A stretch of DNA of 64,000 nt from Halomonas sp. I5-271120 (GCF_030553075.1 NZ_CP130702.1:165492-229491); one strand, 5' to 3'; shown: positions 1 to 7,305, counted from the stretch's first letter. Translations and numbers: made by a program. Notes: a model not told the origin generated them from the sequence alone.

Positions 1-2
1 GC

Positions 3-227
3 CTCATCACCTCACAGCATCCGGCTGTGCTAGGCGAGAAGGTTGCGTTCGATGACCCGGACGACGCGGTATCGACAGGCCTCTATGAGGTAGTCGGTGT
101 ACCTGCGCTAGATCCGAACGAGTTGGAGGCGCTGGGTAATGCCGGCTATTCCGATCTGGTTCTCGATCTCAGCAACGGATCGAGCTTTGTCGAGGCTTAC
201 CCGGGTGATCTACGTCGGGTGGCTTGA
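3..227 (+). CDS. Hypothetical protein, 5' end outside the window
   Basis: The frame is open from the first bases of the window to a TGA at 225-227, so this is probably the C-terminal part of a gene that begins upstream; the internal GTG at 27 is the first in-window start but has no clear ribosome site. The 66 residues after that GTG are acidic (many Asp/Glu) and soluble, with no motif I recognise. It lies directly before the structured leader of the PAPS-reductase-like gene and has the same codon style as the unknown genes that follow. Confidence 0.4.
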   Translation, partial: LITSQHPAVLGEKVAFDDPDDAVSTGLYEVVGVPALDPNELEALGNAGYSDLVLDLSNGSSFVEAYPGDLRRVA

Positions 228-276
228 TTCAGACGTAATCCATAAACCGGGTACGAAGCAGTACCCATAAACCTGT

Positions 277-309
277 CCAGCGGGCCCTATCCCGCTGGGG
301 GATGGTGCC
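277..309 (+). promoter_or_regulatory. Structured 5' leader A (hairpin/pseudoknot)
   Basis: CCAGCGGG (277-284) pairs perfectly with CCCGCTGG (291-298). The loop CCCTAT plus the next C can pair with GATGGTG at 301-307 (six of seven, one G-U), giving an H-type pseudoknot or an alternative hairpin. It sits 28 bases before the start codon of the next gene. The same layout is seen before the genes at 2670, 4283, 4562, 5706 and 5966. Confidence 0.5.
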
Positions 310-336
310 TGTTGGTTATTTGACCTGGAGGTCACC

Positions 337-2226
337 ATGAATAATGCCATCAATGCCATTCCGTCAGTCGAGATCGCACAAGGCCCACAGCATGAGTATG
401 CCGGGCACTTCGCTGGTCTAGTTGAGAAGGCCGAACCCGCCATTCACAGGATCGGTGAGCTAATCGATGAGGGCTACACCCTCAGCTGTGCGTGCAGCTT
501 CGGCAAGGACAGCAGCGTTGTGCTGGTGCTCATGCTCGAGGCGATCCGTCGCCGGGTAGAGGCGGGGCTATATGTCCCTACCTGCTACGTCTCGCACAGC
601 AACACCGAGGTGGAAAACCCTGCCATGGATGTCTACACGAATGCGCAGATCGTAGATCTTCAGGCGTACTGTGAACGTCACCACCTGCCGGTGGAGGTCG
701 TCTATGTCACGCCGTCGCTATCGTCGTCATTCACCTATGCGACCATAGGTCGGGGGAAGCTACCGATCTTCGCTGGTGCCTCTCGTGCGTGCTCGATCGA
801 CTGGAAGCTGCGCCCGCAGCAGAAAGCGCTCAAGCACATTCTCTCGACCCTGCAGAACCCGGGTGACCTTGTCACGCTACTTGGTACTCGCTTCTCGGAG
901 TCGACCGTTCGCGGTGGGAATATGCGTGGTCGCGGTGATGGTGGCATGGCGCTTGTACCGACAGACTCGGGCGGCTACACCTGCGCGGTCATCGCCGACT
1001 GGGAGCTAACCGATGTCTGGGAGATGCTCGTTGCCTGTGATGAGAAACGACAGGGCCCCTACCGGACCTATGTCAGTGATTTCTCATGGTGTCTTGAGCT
1101 ATACAAAGATGCCAATGAGGGAATGTGCTCCATCATTACCGGAGATGGCGGCAATCGTGCGGCTTGCGGGTCTCGCCACGGCTGCATGACCTGTTGTGCT
1201 ACTGGCGATCGCGACAAGAGCATGGAGTCGATGATCGCCTCCGGGCCTAGCAAGCATGGCCACCTGGAAGGCATCAATCAGTTCCGCAACTTCCTTATCC
1301 AGACACGCTGGGACATGTCTCGGCGTGAGATCCTGGGGCGGAAGGTGTCCAAGGCCGGCTATTTTGGCGTGGCACCGACCAACTACTCGGCAGAGATGCG
1401 TCGCGACATGCTGCGCTACCTGCTGACCCTGGATGTTCTGGAAGAGGAGAGGGCGGAAGAGCATGATGCTGCCATGTTCCGCGGCGACGTTAGTGATGAG
1501 GGCCTTGAGATGATACAGAGCCTGCGAGGGCCGACGTATCAGGTCATCACACCCAAGAAGCTGCTTGCCATAGAGTTCGCCTGGTCGCTCAGCCATGGCT
1601 TCGATCACGCCTTCCCGGCGCTGTCGATATGGTATGAGATCCGTGTCTTGGGCGAACGCTACCCGATTCCGCCCATGGACACGGTACAGAAGGCGGGGGT
1701 GCCCAGCATGTGCTGGTTCAAGATCCCCGAGGGTGAAGGTCCGGCTCACGAAGCTGGCCTGCAGGATGCCCTCATCGCCAAGTCAAACCTGTCGCAGTAT
1801 CCCGAGCGTCCGCCGATGCGGACCGTGCGGGATCGCTACGAAGGCAAGCCGAGGCAGATCGTCTACTACGAGGAAGCTGATGAGATGGAGGTCGATGCGG
1901 CCGAGGCCACGCTGTTTGTCGAAGCTTTCGATGAAGAGCGCTACCTTGCGTCCAAGTCGTTTCGCTCCTGGGAGAGTGCCAAAATCTTGCTGAATCATGG
2001 CCTGGTGACACTGGGTCGTGGCAAGGCGAGTGATTACGATGAGCTGGCGCGTCGTGCCCAGTATTGGGACCGGCTCCAGCAACGTCTGGGCACTCAGGGC
2101 CTCGAGGAGTACCTGCAGGAGCAGTCGATCAGCGATGCTGATCACAACCGGCTTCTGGAGGAGCTCGAGCAGCAGCAGGAGGAATCCGAGCCCCAAGCCG
2201 GCCAGGTTATTGACCTGTTCGGCTAA
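337..2226 (+). CDS. PAPS reductase / DndC-like PP-loop protein
   Basis: A 629-residue cytosolic protein of the adenine-nucleotide alpha-hydrolase (PP-loop) superfamily. The ATP-binding PP-loop SFGKDSS lies near residue 54. Downstream come a Cys before a Trp-Lys-Leu-Arg-Pro stretch (ACSIDWKLRP), a TRFSES motif and a Cys cluster (CGSRHGCMTCC near residue 288) that could hold an iron-sulfur cluster, as in DndC and PAPS reductases. The C-terminal half is unlike PAPS reductase and I do not recognise it. The ATG at 337 follows a good ribosome site (CTGGAGGT). No dndB, dndD or dndE neighbours are present, so a role in DNA phosphorothioation is not shown; sulfur transfer to another substrate is equally possible. 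Confidence 0.7.
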   Translation: MNNAINAIPSVEIAQGPQHEYAGHFAGLVEKAEPAIHRIGELIDEGYTLSCACSFGKDSSVVLVLMLEAIRRRVEAGLYVPTCYVSHSNTEVENPAMDVYTNAQIVDLQAYCERHHLPVEVVYVTPSLSSSFTYATIGRGKLPIFAGASRACSIDWKLRPQQKALKHILSTLQNPGDLVTLLGTRFSESTVRGGNMRGRGDGGMALVPTDSGGYTCAVIADWELTDVWEMLVACDEKRQGPYRTYVSDFSWCLELYKDANEGMCSIITGDGGNRAACGSRHGCMTCCATGDRDKSMESMIASGPSKHGHLEGINQFRNFLIQTRWDMSRREILGRKVSKAGYFGVAPTNYSAEMRRDMLRYLLTLDVLEEERAEEHDAAMFRGDVSDEGLEMIQSLRGPTYQVITPKKLLAIEFAWSLSHGFDHAFPALSIWYEIRVLGERYPIPPMDTVQKAGVPSMCWFKIPEGEGPAHEAGLQDALIAKSNLSQYPERPPMRTVRDRYEGKPRQIVYYEEADEMEVDAAEATLFVEAFDEERYLASKSFRSWESAKILLNHGLVTLGRGKASDYDELARRAQYWDRLQQRLGTQGLEEYLQEQSISDADHNRLLEELEQQQEESEPQAGQVIDLFG

Positions 2227-2249
2227 GCTTGGGATCTCTGACCCGACAG

Positions 2250-2314
2250 GGCCACCACTGCAACACGGTGGCCTTCGTTACGTCTGGCTCACGTCGTCCC
2301 TATGGGGCGGCGTG
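2250..2314 (+). other. Two hairpins in a 370-bp non-coding stretch
   Basis: The stretch 2227-2600 has no convincing gene. GGCCACC (2250-2256) pairs with GGTGGCC (2267-2273), possibly ending the upstream transcript. CACGTCGTCCC (2290-2300) pairs with GGGGCGGCGTG (2304-2314): 11 pairs, two of them G-U, around a 3-base loop. Two pseudoknots and leader B follow further on. Confidence 0.4.
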
Positions 2315-2401
2315 ATGCCAGGCATCTTAGATTTACTTGCAGGCGCGTTGCGCGGCGCCGGCTGGTTGATGTAGCAAAGGGAAATCAGTATTCTGAAATA
2401 A

Positions 2402-2561
2402 GGTGGTCCGGGCCACCAGATAAGCATCCCGGCCATACTCCCTTCGATATCCCGATCAGCTTGAGTGCATGTGTCTGGGCGCTCCCCCCGAGCGGCTATA
2501 GGCATGCATTTTCGGTCCTTCTTGGACTGAATGTTGGTACGGGCCATCTGAAACATCCCGT
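2402..2561 (+). promoter_or_regulatory. Tandem pair of H-type pseudoknots (copies 1 and 2)
   Basis: Copy 1: stem GGTGG (2402-2406) with CCACC (2413-2417); loop CCGGG (2408-2412) with CCCGG (2428-2432). Copy 2: stem GTTGG (2533-2537) with CCATC (2544-2548), one mismatch; loop ACGGG (2539-2543) with CCCGT (2557-2561). Both are followed by a similar CATAC or CTATACC tail. A second pair at 5453-5605 keeps the pairing with changed bases, which is good evidence for a selected RNA fold. The design recalls the Rfam STAXI motif (repeated simple pseudoknots on mobile DNA), but no model was run. Confidence 0.65.
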
Positions 2562-2605
2562 CTATACCTTTCCGGCTGCGTCTTTGATGACAACGCCATA
2601 ATCTG

Positions 2606-2643
2606 CCCAGCGGGCGTTATCCCCGCTGGGGACGACGTGCGCC
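2606..2643 (+). promoter_or_regulatory. Structured 5' leader B
   Basis: CCCAGCGGG (2606-2614) pairs perfectly with CCCGCTGGG (2622-2630). The loop CGTTATC (2615-2621) can pair with GACGACG (2631-2637), six of seven with one G-U. This is the same plan as leader A. It ends 26 bases before the start codon at 2670. Confidence 0.5.
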
Positions 2644-2669
2644 TGGGTTCCGACCTATGGAGCATGACT

Positions 2670-3587
2670 ATGACTACTATCGCCGCAATCCTTCCGCGCC
2701 CGATGGCGAAGATCGGCAACCGCGCTGTAATGCTGTCTCCGTTGGCCCTTGCCAGCGTGAATCAGCTTTCAGTGCTTACCCAGCACTCCCTGATCACGAA
2801 GCTACTCACCATTGAGGCTCCTGAACCTTGCGCAGAGTCGCAGGCCTTCACGGGACTGATATTGGTGACGCTTCGTACGCGCTTTCATAACCAAGTGAGC
2901 CGTGACGCCCAGCAGCAAGCCTTCAGTGATGTCTCTGAAGCGCTGGACTTCACGAGACACTGGGCCATAGAGCGTCTGTGCGAATACTTCGCCGGCCTTT
3001 GTGGGTCCGATCTGACAGCTGGATCCGAAGACATGGATGACCTGGTCGAGATCCTGGGCCATGCCCGGGAGGTCTCCGGGGAATTCATCGAGGAGCGGCT
3101 GGTCGAGATTGGCCATTCCTCCGATGCGGGTCAGATCGATCCCATCATGGAATTCCTGCTGAGCTGGACAGCCTCTCTCGATGCTATCGATACGATCGAT
3201 TTCATCGCGTCGGTGTTCTCCTATCTTGAGTCCAATGCCGTCGTAGAGAGCAGTGCTGTCATTTCGCCTGTCATGGTGGATGCGAAGCATGCGCCAAGCT
3301 ACACGACACGTTCGCCCTCTCGTGAGACCGCACAACGGGCGGTGGAAGTGCTGAGCAACTATCAAGCAGAAGTCTCCGATGATAACCCGGAGCTCGCTGC
3401 TGAGATCGATCGGCTGTGTGGTGAGCTGAACGCGTCGTCTGACGGTTCCGAATCCCGATCCGAGGCCGACAAGGCGCTGGACAGGATGCAGGAGCTGTTA
3501 GATGGCAAGGAATGGGAGCCTGAGCACCTGGCCATGATTGCGGACATGATTCGCTTTACTGGCCGGGAAGTGCGTGACATCGACTGA
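2670..3587 (+). CDS. Hypothetical acidic protein (305 aa)
   Basis: An unrecognised soluble protein. It is mostly helical in appearance, rich in Asp, Glu and Ser, with no membrane segment, signal peptide or metal motif. I chose ATG 2670 over the ATG at 2664 and a GTG at 2637 because GGAG at 2659-2662 is then seven bases upstream. It is preceded by the pseudoknot pair and leader B, so it is probably translationally controlled in the same way as its neighbours. The C-terminal 100 residues (predicted charged helices) could be a protein-interaction region; the function is unknown. Confidence 0.6.
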   Translation: MTTIAAILPRPMAKIGNRAVMLSPLALASVNQLSVLTQHSLITKLLTIEAPEPCAESQAFTGLILVTLRTRFHNQVSRDAQQQAFSDVSEALDFTRHWAIERLCEYFAGLCGSDLTAGSEDMDDLVEILGHAREVSGEFIEERLVEIGHSSDAGQIDPIMEFLLSWTASLDAIDTIDFIASVFSYLESNAVVESSAVISPVMVDAKHAPSYTTRSPSRETAQRAVEVLSNYQAEVSDDNPELAAEIDRLCGELNASSDGSESRSEADKALDRMQELLDGKEWEPEHLAMIADMIRFTGREVRDID

Positions 3588-3650
3588 GCTCGATCGGCGT
3601 ATTCTTGCCTGACAGGTAGGAAATGCTGACTCTTACCAACGCGCCTCTAA

Positions 3651-3704
3651 CGGGCGCACAACCCCACGGGGCGCACTGATGCCCTATGGGTGTCGTGCGT
3701 CCCG
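3651..3704 (+). promoter_or_regulatory. Structured leader C (less regular copy)
   Basis: CGGGCGCAC (3651-3659) can pair with GTGCG-T-CCCG (3695-3704), nine pairs with one bulged T, enclosing further G/C-rich stems. The position, just before a ribosome site, matches leaders A, B and D-G, but the short-stem plus loop pairing is not as clean, so it may be a diverged copy. Confidence 0.35.
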
Positions 3705-3723
3705 ATACCTAGAGGTACGCAAC

Positions 3724-4203
3724 ATGAGCAAGAACCATAACTGCCTAGAAGGCATCGCCTGCCCGAAGTGCAAGCAAGAGGATGTGTTCTCCATCGTCAC
3801 TACGTGCAAAGCACTAGTCCATGATGATGGCATCGAGGGAACCAATAGGCACGAATGGAATAGCAATGCTTCGATCACCTGCCGAGAGTGCATGTACTCG
3901 GGCACGGTCGCGGAGTTCAGCGGGGTTCCCGCTGCGCCGGTCATTCCGGAAGAGCGCATGGGAGTGCTAAGCACCGCCCACGTCAGCTATGAGGAGTCAC
4001 TGTTGATCCCGGTGCTGCTTGCCAGCGGTGCGCTGATTGGCATGGAGCGTGAAGAGGGATGGCTGGTCCACACCTCGAAACCCCATGACGATGCACCTAA
4101 CCTGGCCTACATCCAGGGTTACATGCAGAGCAAAGGGTTTCAGTGGATCCTCTTCGACAGAGACGCTTCTGGAGTTGAGGTTTTTTCCACCTTTGACTGG
4201 TAA
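3724..4203 (+). CDS. Zinc-ribbon plasmid protein (159 aa)
   Basis: Soluble protein with an N-terminal four-cysteine zinc ribbon: CPKC near residue 13 and CREC near residue 54. The C-terminal 70 residues (Leu-rich, with WLVHT and WILFDRDA) resemble small plasmid and integrative-element proteins of unknown function. ATG 3724 follows AGAGGT at 3711-3716; a longer in-frame version from 3679 lacks a ribosome site. Zinc ribbons of this kind often bind nucleic acid or other proteins, but nothing here fixes the role. Confidence 0.6.
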   Translation: MSKNHNCLEGIACPKCKQEDVFSIVTTCKALVHDDGIEGTNRHEWNSNASITCRECMYSGTVAEFSGVPAAPVIPEERMGVLSTAHVSYEESLLIPVLLASGALIGMEREEGWLVHTSKPHDDAPNLAYIQGYMQSKGFQWILFDRDASGVEVFSTFDW

Positions 4204-4225
4204 CGACTAGACCCATCAAACCCTA

Positions 4226-4260
4226 ACAGGGCCATACCGCCCTGTGGGGGGGGATGGCCC
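4226..4260 (+). promoter_or_regulatory. Structured 5' leader D
   Basis: ACAGGG (4226-4231) pairs with CCCTGT (4240-4245). GGGCCAT (4229-4235) also pairs perfectly with ATGGCCC (4254-4260). The two helices share bases, so the RNA may form a pseudoknot through CCAT/ATGG or switch between two hairpins. AAGGAG follows at 4269. Confidence 0.5.
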
Positions 4261-4282
4261 GTCAACTGAAGGAGCCATACCG

Positions 4283-4468
4283 ATGATGGAAGATAAGATG
4301 TTACAAGCCATGCAGGCCATGCGTTCACAGGGATATGCCGTCGCTCTTTGGTCCCCCGAAGAGATCGCGGATTCCTGCCTGGATCGGCGTGAATTTGAAG
4401 AGCAGGTTCACATCGAGGGCAATCGTCTCCTATGGGATAACCCGGCTGACGAAGACGATAGCGACTGA
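4283..4468 (+). CDS. Small hypothetical acidic protein (61 aa)
   Basis: Begins at ATG 4283, eight bases after AAGGAG (4269-4274); ATG 4286 is the alternative. It has a short amphipathic N-terminal helix and a very acidic tail (NPADEDDSD), and no Cys pair or membrane segment. Its place between two genes with structured leaders suggests it is a real member of this set of plasmid genes. The function is unknown. Confidence 0.5.
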   Translation: MMEDKMLQAMQAMRSQGYAVALWSPEEIADSCLDRREFEEQVHIEGNRLLWDNPADEDDSD

Positions 4469-4499
4469 CTTACCTCGCCGCTGCTGGCGCTAAATACTA

Positions 4500-4540
4500 C
4501 CCCCTGGGGCACTCCACCCCTAGGGGGATGGTTGTGCCCC
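4500..4540 (+). promoter_or_regulatory. Structured 5' leader E (clear H-type pseudoknot)
   Basis: CCCCCT (4500-4505) pairs with AGGGGG (4522-4527), and the loop bases GGGGCAC (4506-4512) pair with GTGCCCC (4534-4540). This is a textbook H-type pseudoknot with six and seven unbroken pairs, the clearest member of the leader family. The ribosome site AAAGGA follows at about 4548. Confidence 0.6.
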
Positions 4541-4561
4541 GTAAACAGAAAGGACACGACC

Positions 4562-5128
4562 ATGAGCAACGATACACTGAACGCTACCCCGACCCTGGAT
4601 CAGCAGAATTCGTCACAGCCGACACGCAAAGTCGACTTCACTCTACGGGCGCTCACTGCAGTAGAGATGACGGTGACAGCGGATGTGCCGCTGGATGCCG
4701 ACGATGAGCAGCTGTTCAAGATCGCCTCGCAGCTGTACAGCAATTGCGATGGCTCAGAGTTCGTAGATGATGGTGTCACCTTCGATGAGGGTACTCACGA
4801 CTGGAGTGAAAACGAGGGCGCTCAGTCGAGCATCCTGGAATTCACCTTCAAGCTGGACCCCATGGGATGTGCTGCGCACGGCTGCTTCTTCGAGCTGGTC
4901 GCTGACATGAGCTATTTTCTTCACCACCGCCTCATCGAAAGGACTGAAGTGCGATCAACGCATGCGGACAAGCGCCAAATCTGCGTCGTTGCCTTCTTGC
5001 ATCACTCCGTCACGGAGACCGAGGCTCAAGAGATCTCCTCTTCTTTGGCCTTCGAGTTCCTCGAAGTGGGGAACGATGAGGAGTTGGCCGCGGAGTTGTT
5101 GGATGTGAGCTTCCCAAGCTGGTGCTAA
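4562..5128 (+). CDS. Hypothetical acidic protein (188 aa)
   Basis: ATG 4562 follows AAAGGA with normal spacing. The protein is soluble, acidic and rich in beta-type alternation. Residues 24-110 and 110-180 both contain a stretch of hydrophobic strands followed by Asp/Glu-rich turns, which might be two related halves. There are single cysteines only, so no zinc site is evident. It follows leader E and is followed by a strong hairpin at 5205-5240 that may end the transcript. I do not recognise the family. Confidence 0.55.
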   Translation: MSNDTLNATPTLDQQNSSQPTRKVDFTLRALTAVEMTVTADVPLDADDEQLFKIASQLYSNCDGSEFVDDGVTFDEGTHDWSENEGAQSSILEFTFKLDPMGCAAHGCFFELVADMSYFLHHRLIERTEVRSTHADKRQICVVAFLHHSVTETEAQEISSSLAFEFLEVGNDEELAAELLDVSFPSWC

Positions 5129-5204
5129 GAGGCTCGCTGATGCTGGATAAATGATTGAAGGATGAAGCTATGGCGCTTTACAGCGTCGAATAGCCGGCAT
5201 AAGG

Positions 5205-5240
5205 TCAAGAGGAGTCCCGTGGTAAGGGATCTCCTCTTGA
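5205..5240 (+). terminator. Strong hairpin between two genes
   Basis: TCAAGAGGAG (5205-5214) pairs perfectly with CTCCTCTTGA (5231-5240), and TCCC (5215-5218) pairs with GGGA (5226-5229) inside it, 14 pairs in all with one bulged T. TTGCTGTTTTCC follows. It may be a weak terminator or a leader element of the small gene at 5269. Confidence 0.4.
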
Positions 5241-5268
5241 TTGCTGTTTTCCTCCCAGGAGGTGACAT

Positions 5269-5382
5269 ATGCAGCCTGAAATTGCTCTGCCGTTGGCCAT
5301 TCTCGGTGTGACGCTGACCTTCTTTGCGGGGGCCTATGTCTGGGCTCGTCACAAGGACCGCAACCACCATAGCGGGAAGTAG
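5269..5382 (+). CDS. Small single-span membrane protein (37 aa)
   Basis: ATG 5269 follows CAGGAGGTGACAT, an almost perfect ribosome site. The peptide has one transmembrane helix (about residues 5-25, ending in GAYVWA) and a basic, His-rich tail. It is clearly related to the 41-residue product at 6406: both share the pattern PL-IL-V-L-FF-G--VWA. A duplicated, well-translated micro-membrane protein is likely real; it may modulate another membrane protein or act as a toxin. The role is unknown. Confidence 0.55.
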   Translation: MQPEIALPLAILGVTLTFFAGAYVWARHKDRNHHSGK

Positions 5383-5452
5383 CTTTTTGCTGCAGGATAT
5401 TGATTTGCTTGGGGTTGACCGGTCTCGCGTTGCCCGGTATCGTTAAGACAGC

Positions 5453-5605
5453 GGTGGTCCGAGCCACCCGAAAAGCAACTCGGCCATACCGTTTGACCCT
5501 ACTAAGAGACTCTAATGTCATACGCACCCCAGAAGTGCGTGTATGACTTTATAGTTTCTGCTCCTTGTGAGCTGAATAGTGGCTCGGGCCACTCAAAATA
5601 TCCCG
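5453..5605 (+). promoter_or_regulatory. Tandem pair of H-type pseudoknots (copies 3 and 4)
   Basis: Copy 3: stem GGTGG (5453-5457) with CCACC (5464-5468); loop CCGAG (5459-5463) with CTCGG (5479-5483). Copy 4: stem AGTGG (5578-5582) with CCACT (5589-5593); loop CGGG (5585-5588) with CCCG (5602-5605). Relative to the pair at 2402-2561 the loop helix changed from CCGGG/CCCGG to CCGAG/CTCGG, a compensated change. As at 2.4 kb, the pair lies in a gene-free stretch (5383-5705) and is followed by a structured leader and a gene. Confidence 0.65.
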
Positions 5606-5659
5606 CTTTTGCACTCTTCCTTTGCTCTTCTGTCTTGCGCAGATGCTTGGATACCACCC

Positions 5660-5689
5660 CTCAGGGCTATACCGCCTTGAGCGGTGCCC
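5660..5689 (+). promoter_or_regulatory. Structured 5' leader F
   Basis: CTCAGGGC (5660-5667) pairs with GCCTTGAG (5674-5681), eight pairs with one G-U. The loop ACC (5671-5673) can pair with GGT (5683-5685), and GGGC (5664-5667) with GCCC (5686-5689) in an alternative fold. AAGGAG follows at 5693. Confidence 0.45.
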
Positions 5690-5705
5690 TTGTAAGGAGC
5701 AAGTA

Positions 5706-5873
5706 ATGAAACTTGGAACCATTTCCCGTTTAACATATCGTGCCGGCCTCGTTGAGCCAGGCACTTATGAAATTGTGAAGTTCCTTGATGATAACGGTAA
5801 CGTTGTCGTGAAAAATGTGATGACTGGCGTTAATTCTGTGATTAACACATCTCATCTCAAAACTGATCGGTAA
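5706..5873 (+). CDS. Small hypothetical protein (55 aa)
   Basis: ATG 5706 lies seven bases after AAGGAG (5693-5698). The product looks like a small beta-barrel fold (YEIVKFLDDNGNVVVKNVMTG), which is typical of SH3-like or Tudor-like mini-proteins, but I cannot assign a family. It is preceded by the second pseudoknot pair and leader F. Base composition drops here and stays lower to 6.5 kb. Confidence 0.5.
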   Translation: MKLGTISRLTYRAGLVEPGTYEIVKFLDDNGNVVVKNVMTGVNSVINTSHLKTDR

Positions 5874-5896
5874 GAGGACTTTCCGATGAGCTTTAA

Positions 5897-5938
5897 CCCT
5901 GCGGGGGCAATCTAGCCCCTTAGGGGATAGTTGCCTCC
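5897..5938 (+). promoter_or_regulatory. Structured 5' leader G
   Basis: CCCT (5897-5900) pairs with AGGG (5922-5925) and GGGG (5903-5906) with CCCC (5916-5919). The loop stretch GGGGGCAA (5903-5910) pairs with TTGCCTCC (5931-5938), eight pairs with one G-U. This is the same design as leaders A-F. ATGGAGGC follows as the ribosome site. Confidence 0.5.
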
Positions 5939-5965
5939 GAATTTTAACTATCTATGGAGGCAATT

Positions 5966-6394
5966 ATGAAAAAAGCTATACTAATGAAAGTCGGTGGACT
6001 AGGCAGATCCCTTTTCGCTTTAGGTATCATCTGCTCAGTCTATTACGAAATTGATGTGCTCCTCATTATCACTATCTTTGCTGGTCTGGCTCTTATGGGC
6101 TTCGGCTTCTGCATTAGCGTCAAGGACAAGCTAAGAGATTTCAGTGATGACGAGACTGATCGATATACAAAAGCCGTGCTGTATGCGGTTTCGGATACTT
6201 CTTTTGACCTGTTGGTCACGACCTCAACGTCTGGCCTTACATTGCTCATGAAGTGGTATCTTGGTAAGCCGATCACCCTTGCAGGTATCAAGCTGGTGTC
6301 TTGCATGATGCCGGTTGCCATCGTGTTCGGTTTGATCTCGTTGTTCACCTATGCTACTTATAAAGCATACGAATCTAAAGATTCTGATAACTGA
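5966..6394 (+). CDS. Integral membrane protein (142 aa)
   Basis: ATG 5966 follows GGAGG. Four hydrophobic stretches are visible (about residues 12-30, 32-52, 78-98 and 106-130), separated by a charged loop with DDETDRYTK, so this is a small polytopic inner-membrane protein. No family motif was recognised. The 41-residue membrane peptide follows after only 11 bases, so the two are probably co-transcribed up to the terminator at 6551. Confidence 0.55.
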   Translation: MKKAILMKVGGLGRSLFALGIICSVYYEIDVLLIITIFAGLALMGFGFCISVKDKLRDFSDDETDRYTKAVLYAVSDTSFDLLVTTSTSGLTLLMKWYLGKPITLAGIKLVSCMMPVAIVFGLISLFTYATYKAYESKDSDN

Positions 6395-6405
6395 GGATTT
6401 GGCTC

Positions 6406-6531
6406 ATGTCTGCTGAAACTGTAATTCCGCTTGGGATTCTAGCAGTATCACTTGTGTTCTTCGGTGGCTCGATCGTCTGGGCCAAGAATATGGACCAGAA
6501 GATGAAGCATCGAAAGCAGCAAGAAGCATGA
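6406..6531 (+). CDS. Small single-span membrane protein (41 aa), paralogue of 5269
   Basis: The gene runs from ATG 6406 to TGA 6529-6531, 11 bases after the preceding membrane-protein gene, with GAGGA upstream. One transmembrane helix (IPLGILAVSLVFFGGSIVWA) is followed by a strongly basic tail (KMKHRKQQ). It is similar in sequence and layout to the 37-residue product at 5269. A strong terminator follows directly, which supports the end of a transcription unit. Confidence 0.55.
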   Translation: MSAETVIPLGILAVSLVFFGGSIVWAKNMDQKMKHRKQQEA

Positions 6532-6550
6532 CCAGTAAGGAAACGAAGAA

Positions 6551-6581
6551 ACCCCCTCGCCTTTGGCCAGGGGGTTTTTTT
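6551..6581 (+). terminator. Rho-independent terminator
   Basis: An ACCCCCT arm and an AGGGGGT arm enclose CGCCTTTGGCC, and the hairpin is followed by TTTTTT. It ends the + strand unit that includes the membrane-protein genes at 5966 and 6406. Confidence 0.85.
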
Positions 6582-6884
6582 GTGCCTGTGGAACAGGAAT
6601 CCGGCTGACGATATACCTGGGTTCTCGTTTACAGGCGGTGCTGCTATGTTGACACGAAAACCATACGGAGATGGCCAGTGGGAGCGAAAACATATAAGTG
6701 CAACCGGCCTGAAGATGCAGAACCTAGCGGTGAGGGTGGTCAATACCATTGTCCGATACTCACCCTGACAATCTGTGTCTGTCTCTCAATGTTCTTCTTG
6801 AGAATACGTTTAGCTTCCCGAATCACGCGATAGAGATAAGCTGTTCGCCATAACCCAAAGCCAATCTAAGGGAGCGACCATCAA
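6582..6884. other. Gene-free stretch
   Basis: No supported gene, repeat or structured element was seen. Short open frames here on both strands lack ribosome sites. It presumably holds the promoter of the gene at 6885. Confidence 0.4.
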
Positions 6885-7235
6885 ATGAATTCGCTTAGCA
6901 CCATGCCTGATAAAATTGCCCTCGATCATGTACGCACGATGGTAGTCGAGCACTATATAAATAATGAAGATGATCCCCGGCATTCGACATGTGAAGACAT
7001 GATCGCGGAACTCTCCGCGGCGCTGCACTTCGATGCCCTGGATGACGGCATCGATATTGATGCAGAGCTCGGCAGTGCCTTTCATCTCTTGCAGCAAACC
7101 CATTCCGAATACTGCCAGGTGAAAGCAGCGCTGGAGGGAAAAGGGGAGAATGACACAACTTTGCTCAAGCTCTACTCAGAGATTGAAGCCCGAGTCTATC
7201 GTGACCTCACTTCACCCAGCTTCGTTGCCCATTGA
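6885..7235 (+). CDS. Hypothetical protein (116 aa)
   Basis: Starts at ATG 6885 after AAGGGAG. It is an acidic, helical, soluble protein with no recognised motif; the middle (EDMIAELSAALHFDALDDG) and the end (LLKLYSEIEARVYRDL) look like amphipathic helices. A hairpin follows at 7241-7269. The next gene begins 70 bases on and may be in the same unit. Confidence 0.5.
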   Translation: MNSLSTMPDKIALDHVRTMVVEHYINNEDDPRHSTCEDMIAELSAALHFDALDDGIDIDAELGSAFHLLQQTHSEYCQVKAALEGKGENDTTLLKLYSEIEARVYRDLTSPSFVAH

Positions 7236-7240
7236 ATGCC

Positions 7241-7269
7241 GAGGCGTCGGAAATCTTGGCCGACGCCTC
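7241..7269 (+). terminator. Hairpin, possible terminator
   Basis: GAGGCGTCGG (7241-7250) pairs perfectly with CCGACGCCTC (7260-7269) around a 9-base loop. It has no strong T-run, so it may stabilise the transcript end rather than terminate alone. Confidence 0.5.
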
Positions 7270-7305
7270 CTTGTGAAAACCCAAACCATTCCCTAGGAGC
7301 GGTCC

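Noticed and set aside
337..2226. Complete Dnd phosphorothioation system
   Set aside because: Only a DndC-like protein is present; DndA, DndB, DndD, DndE and the restriction partners are absent from the window.
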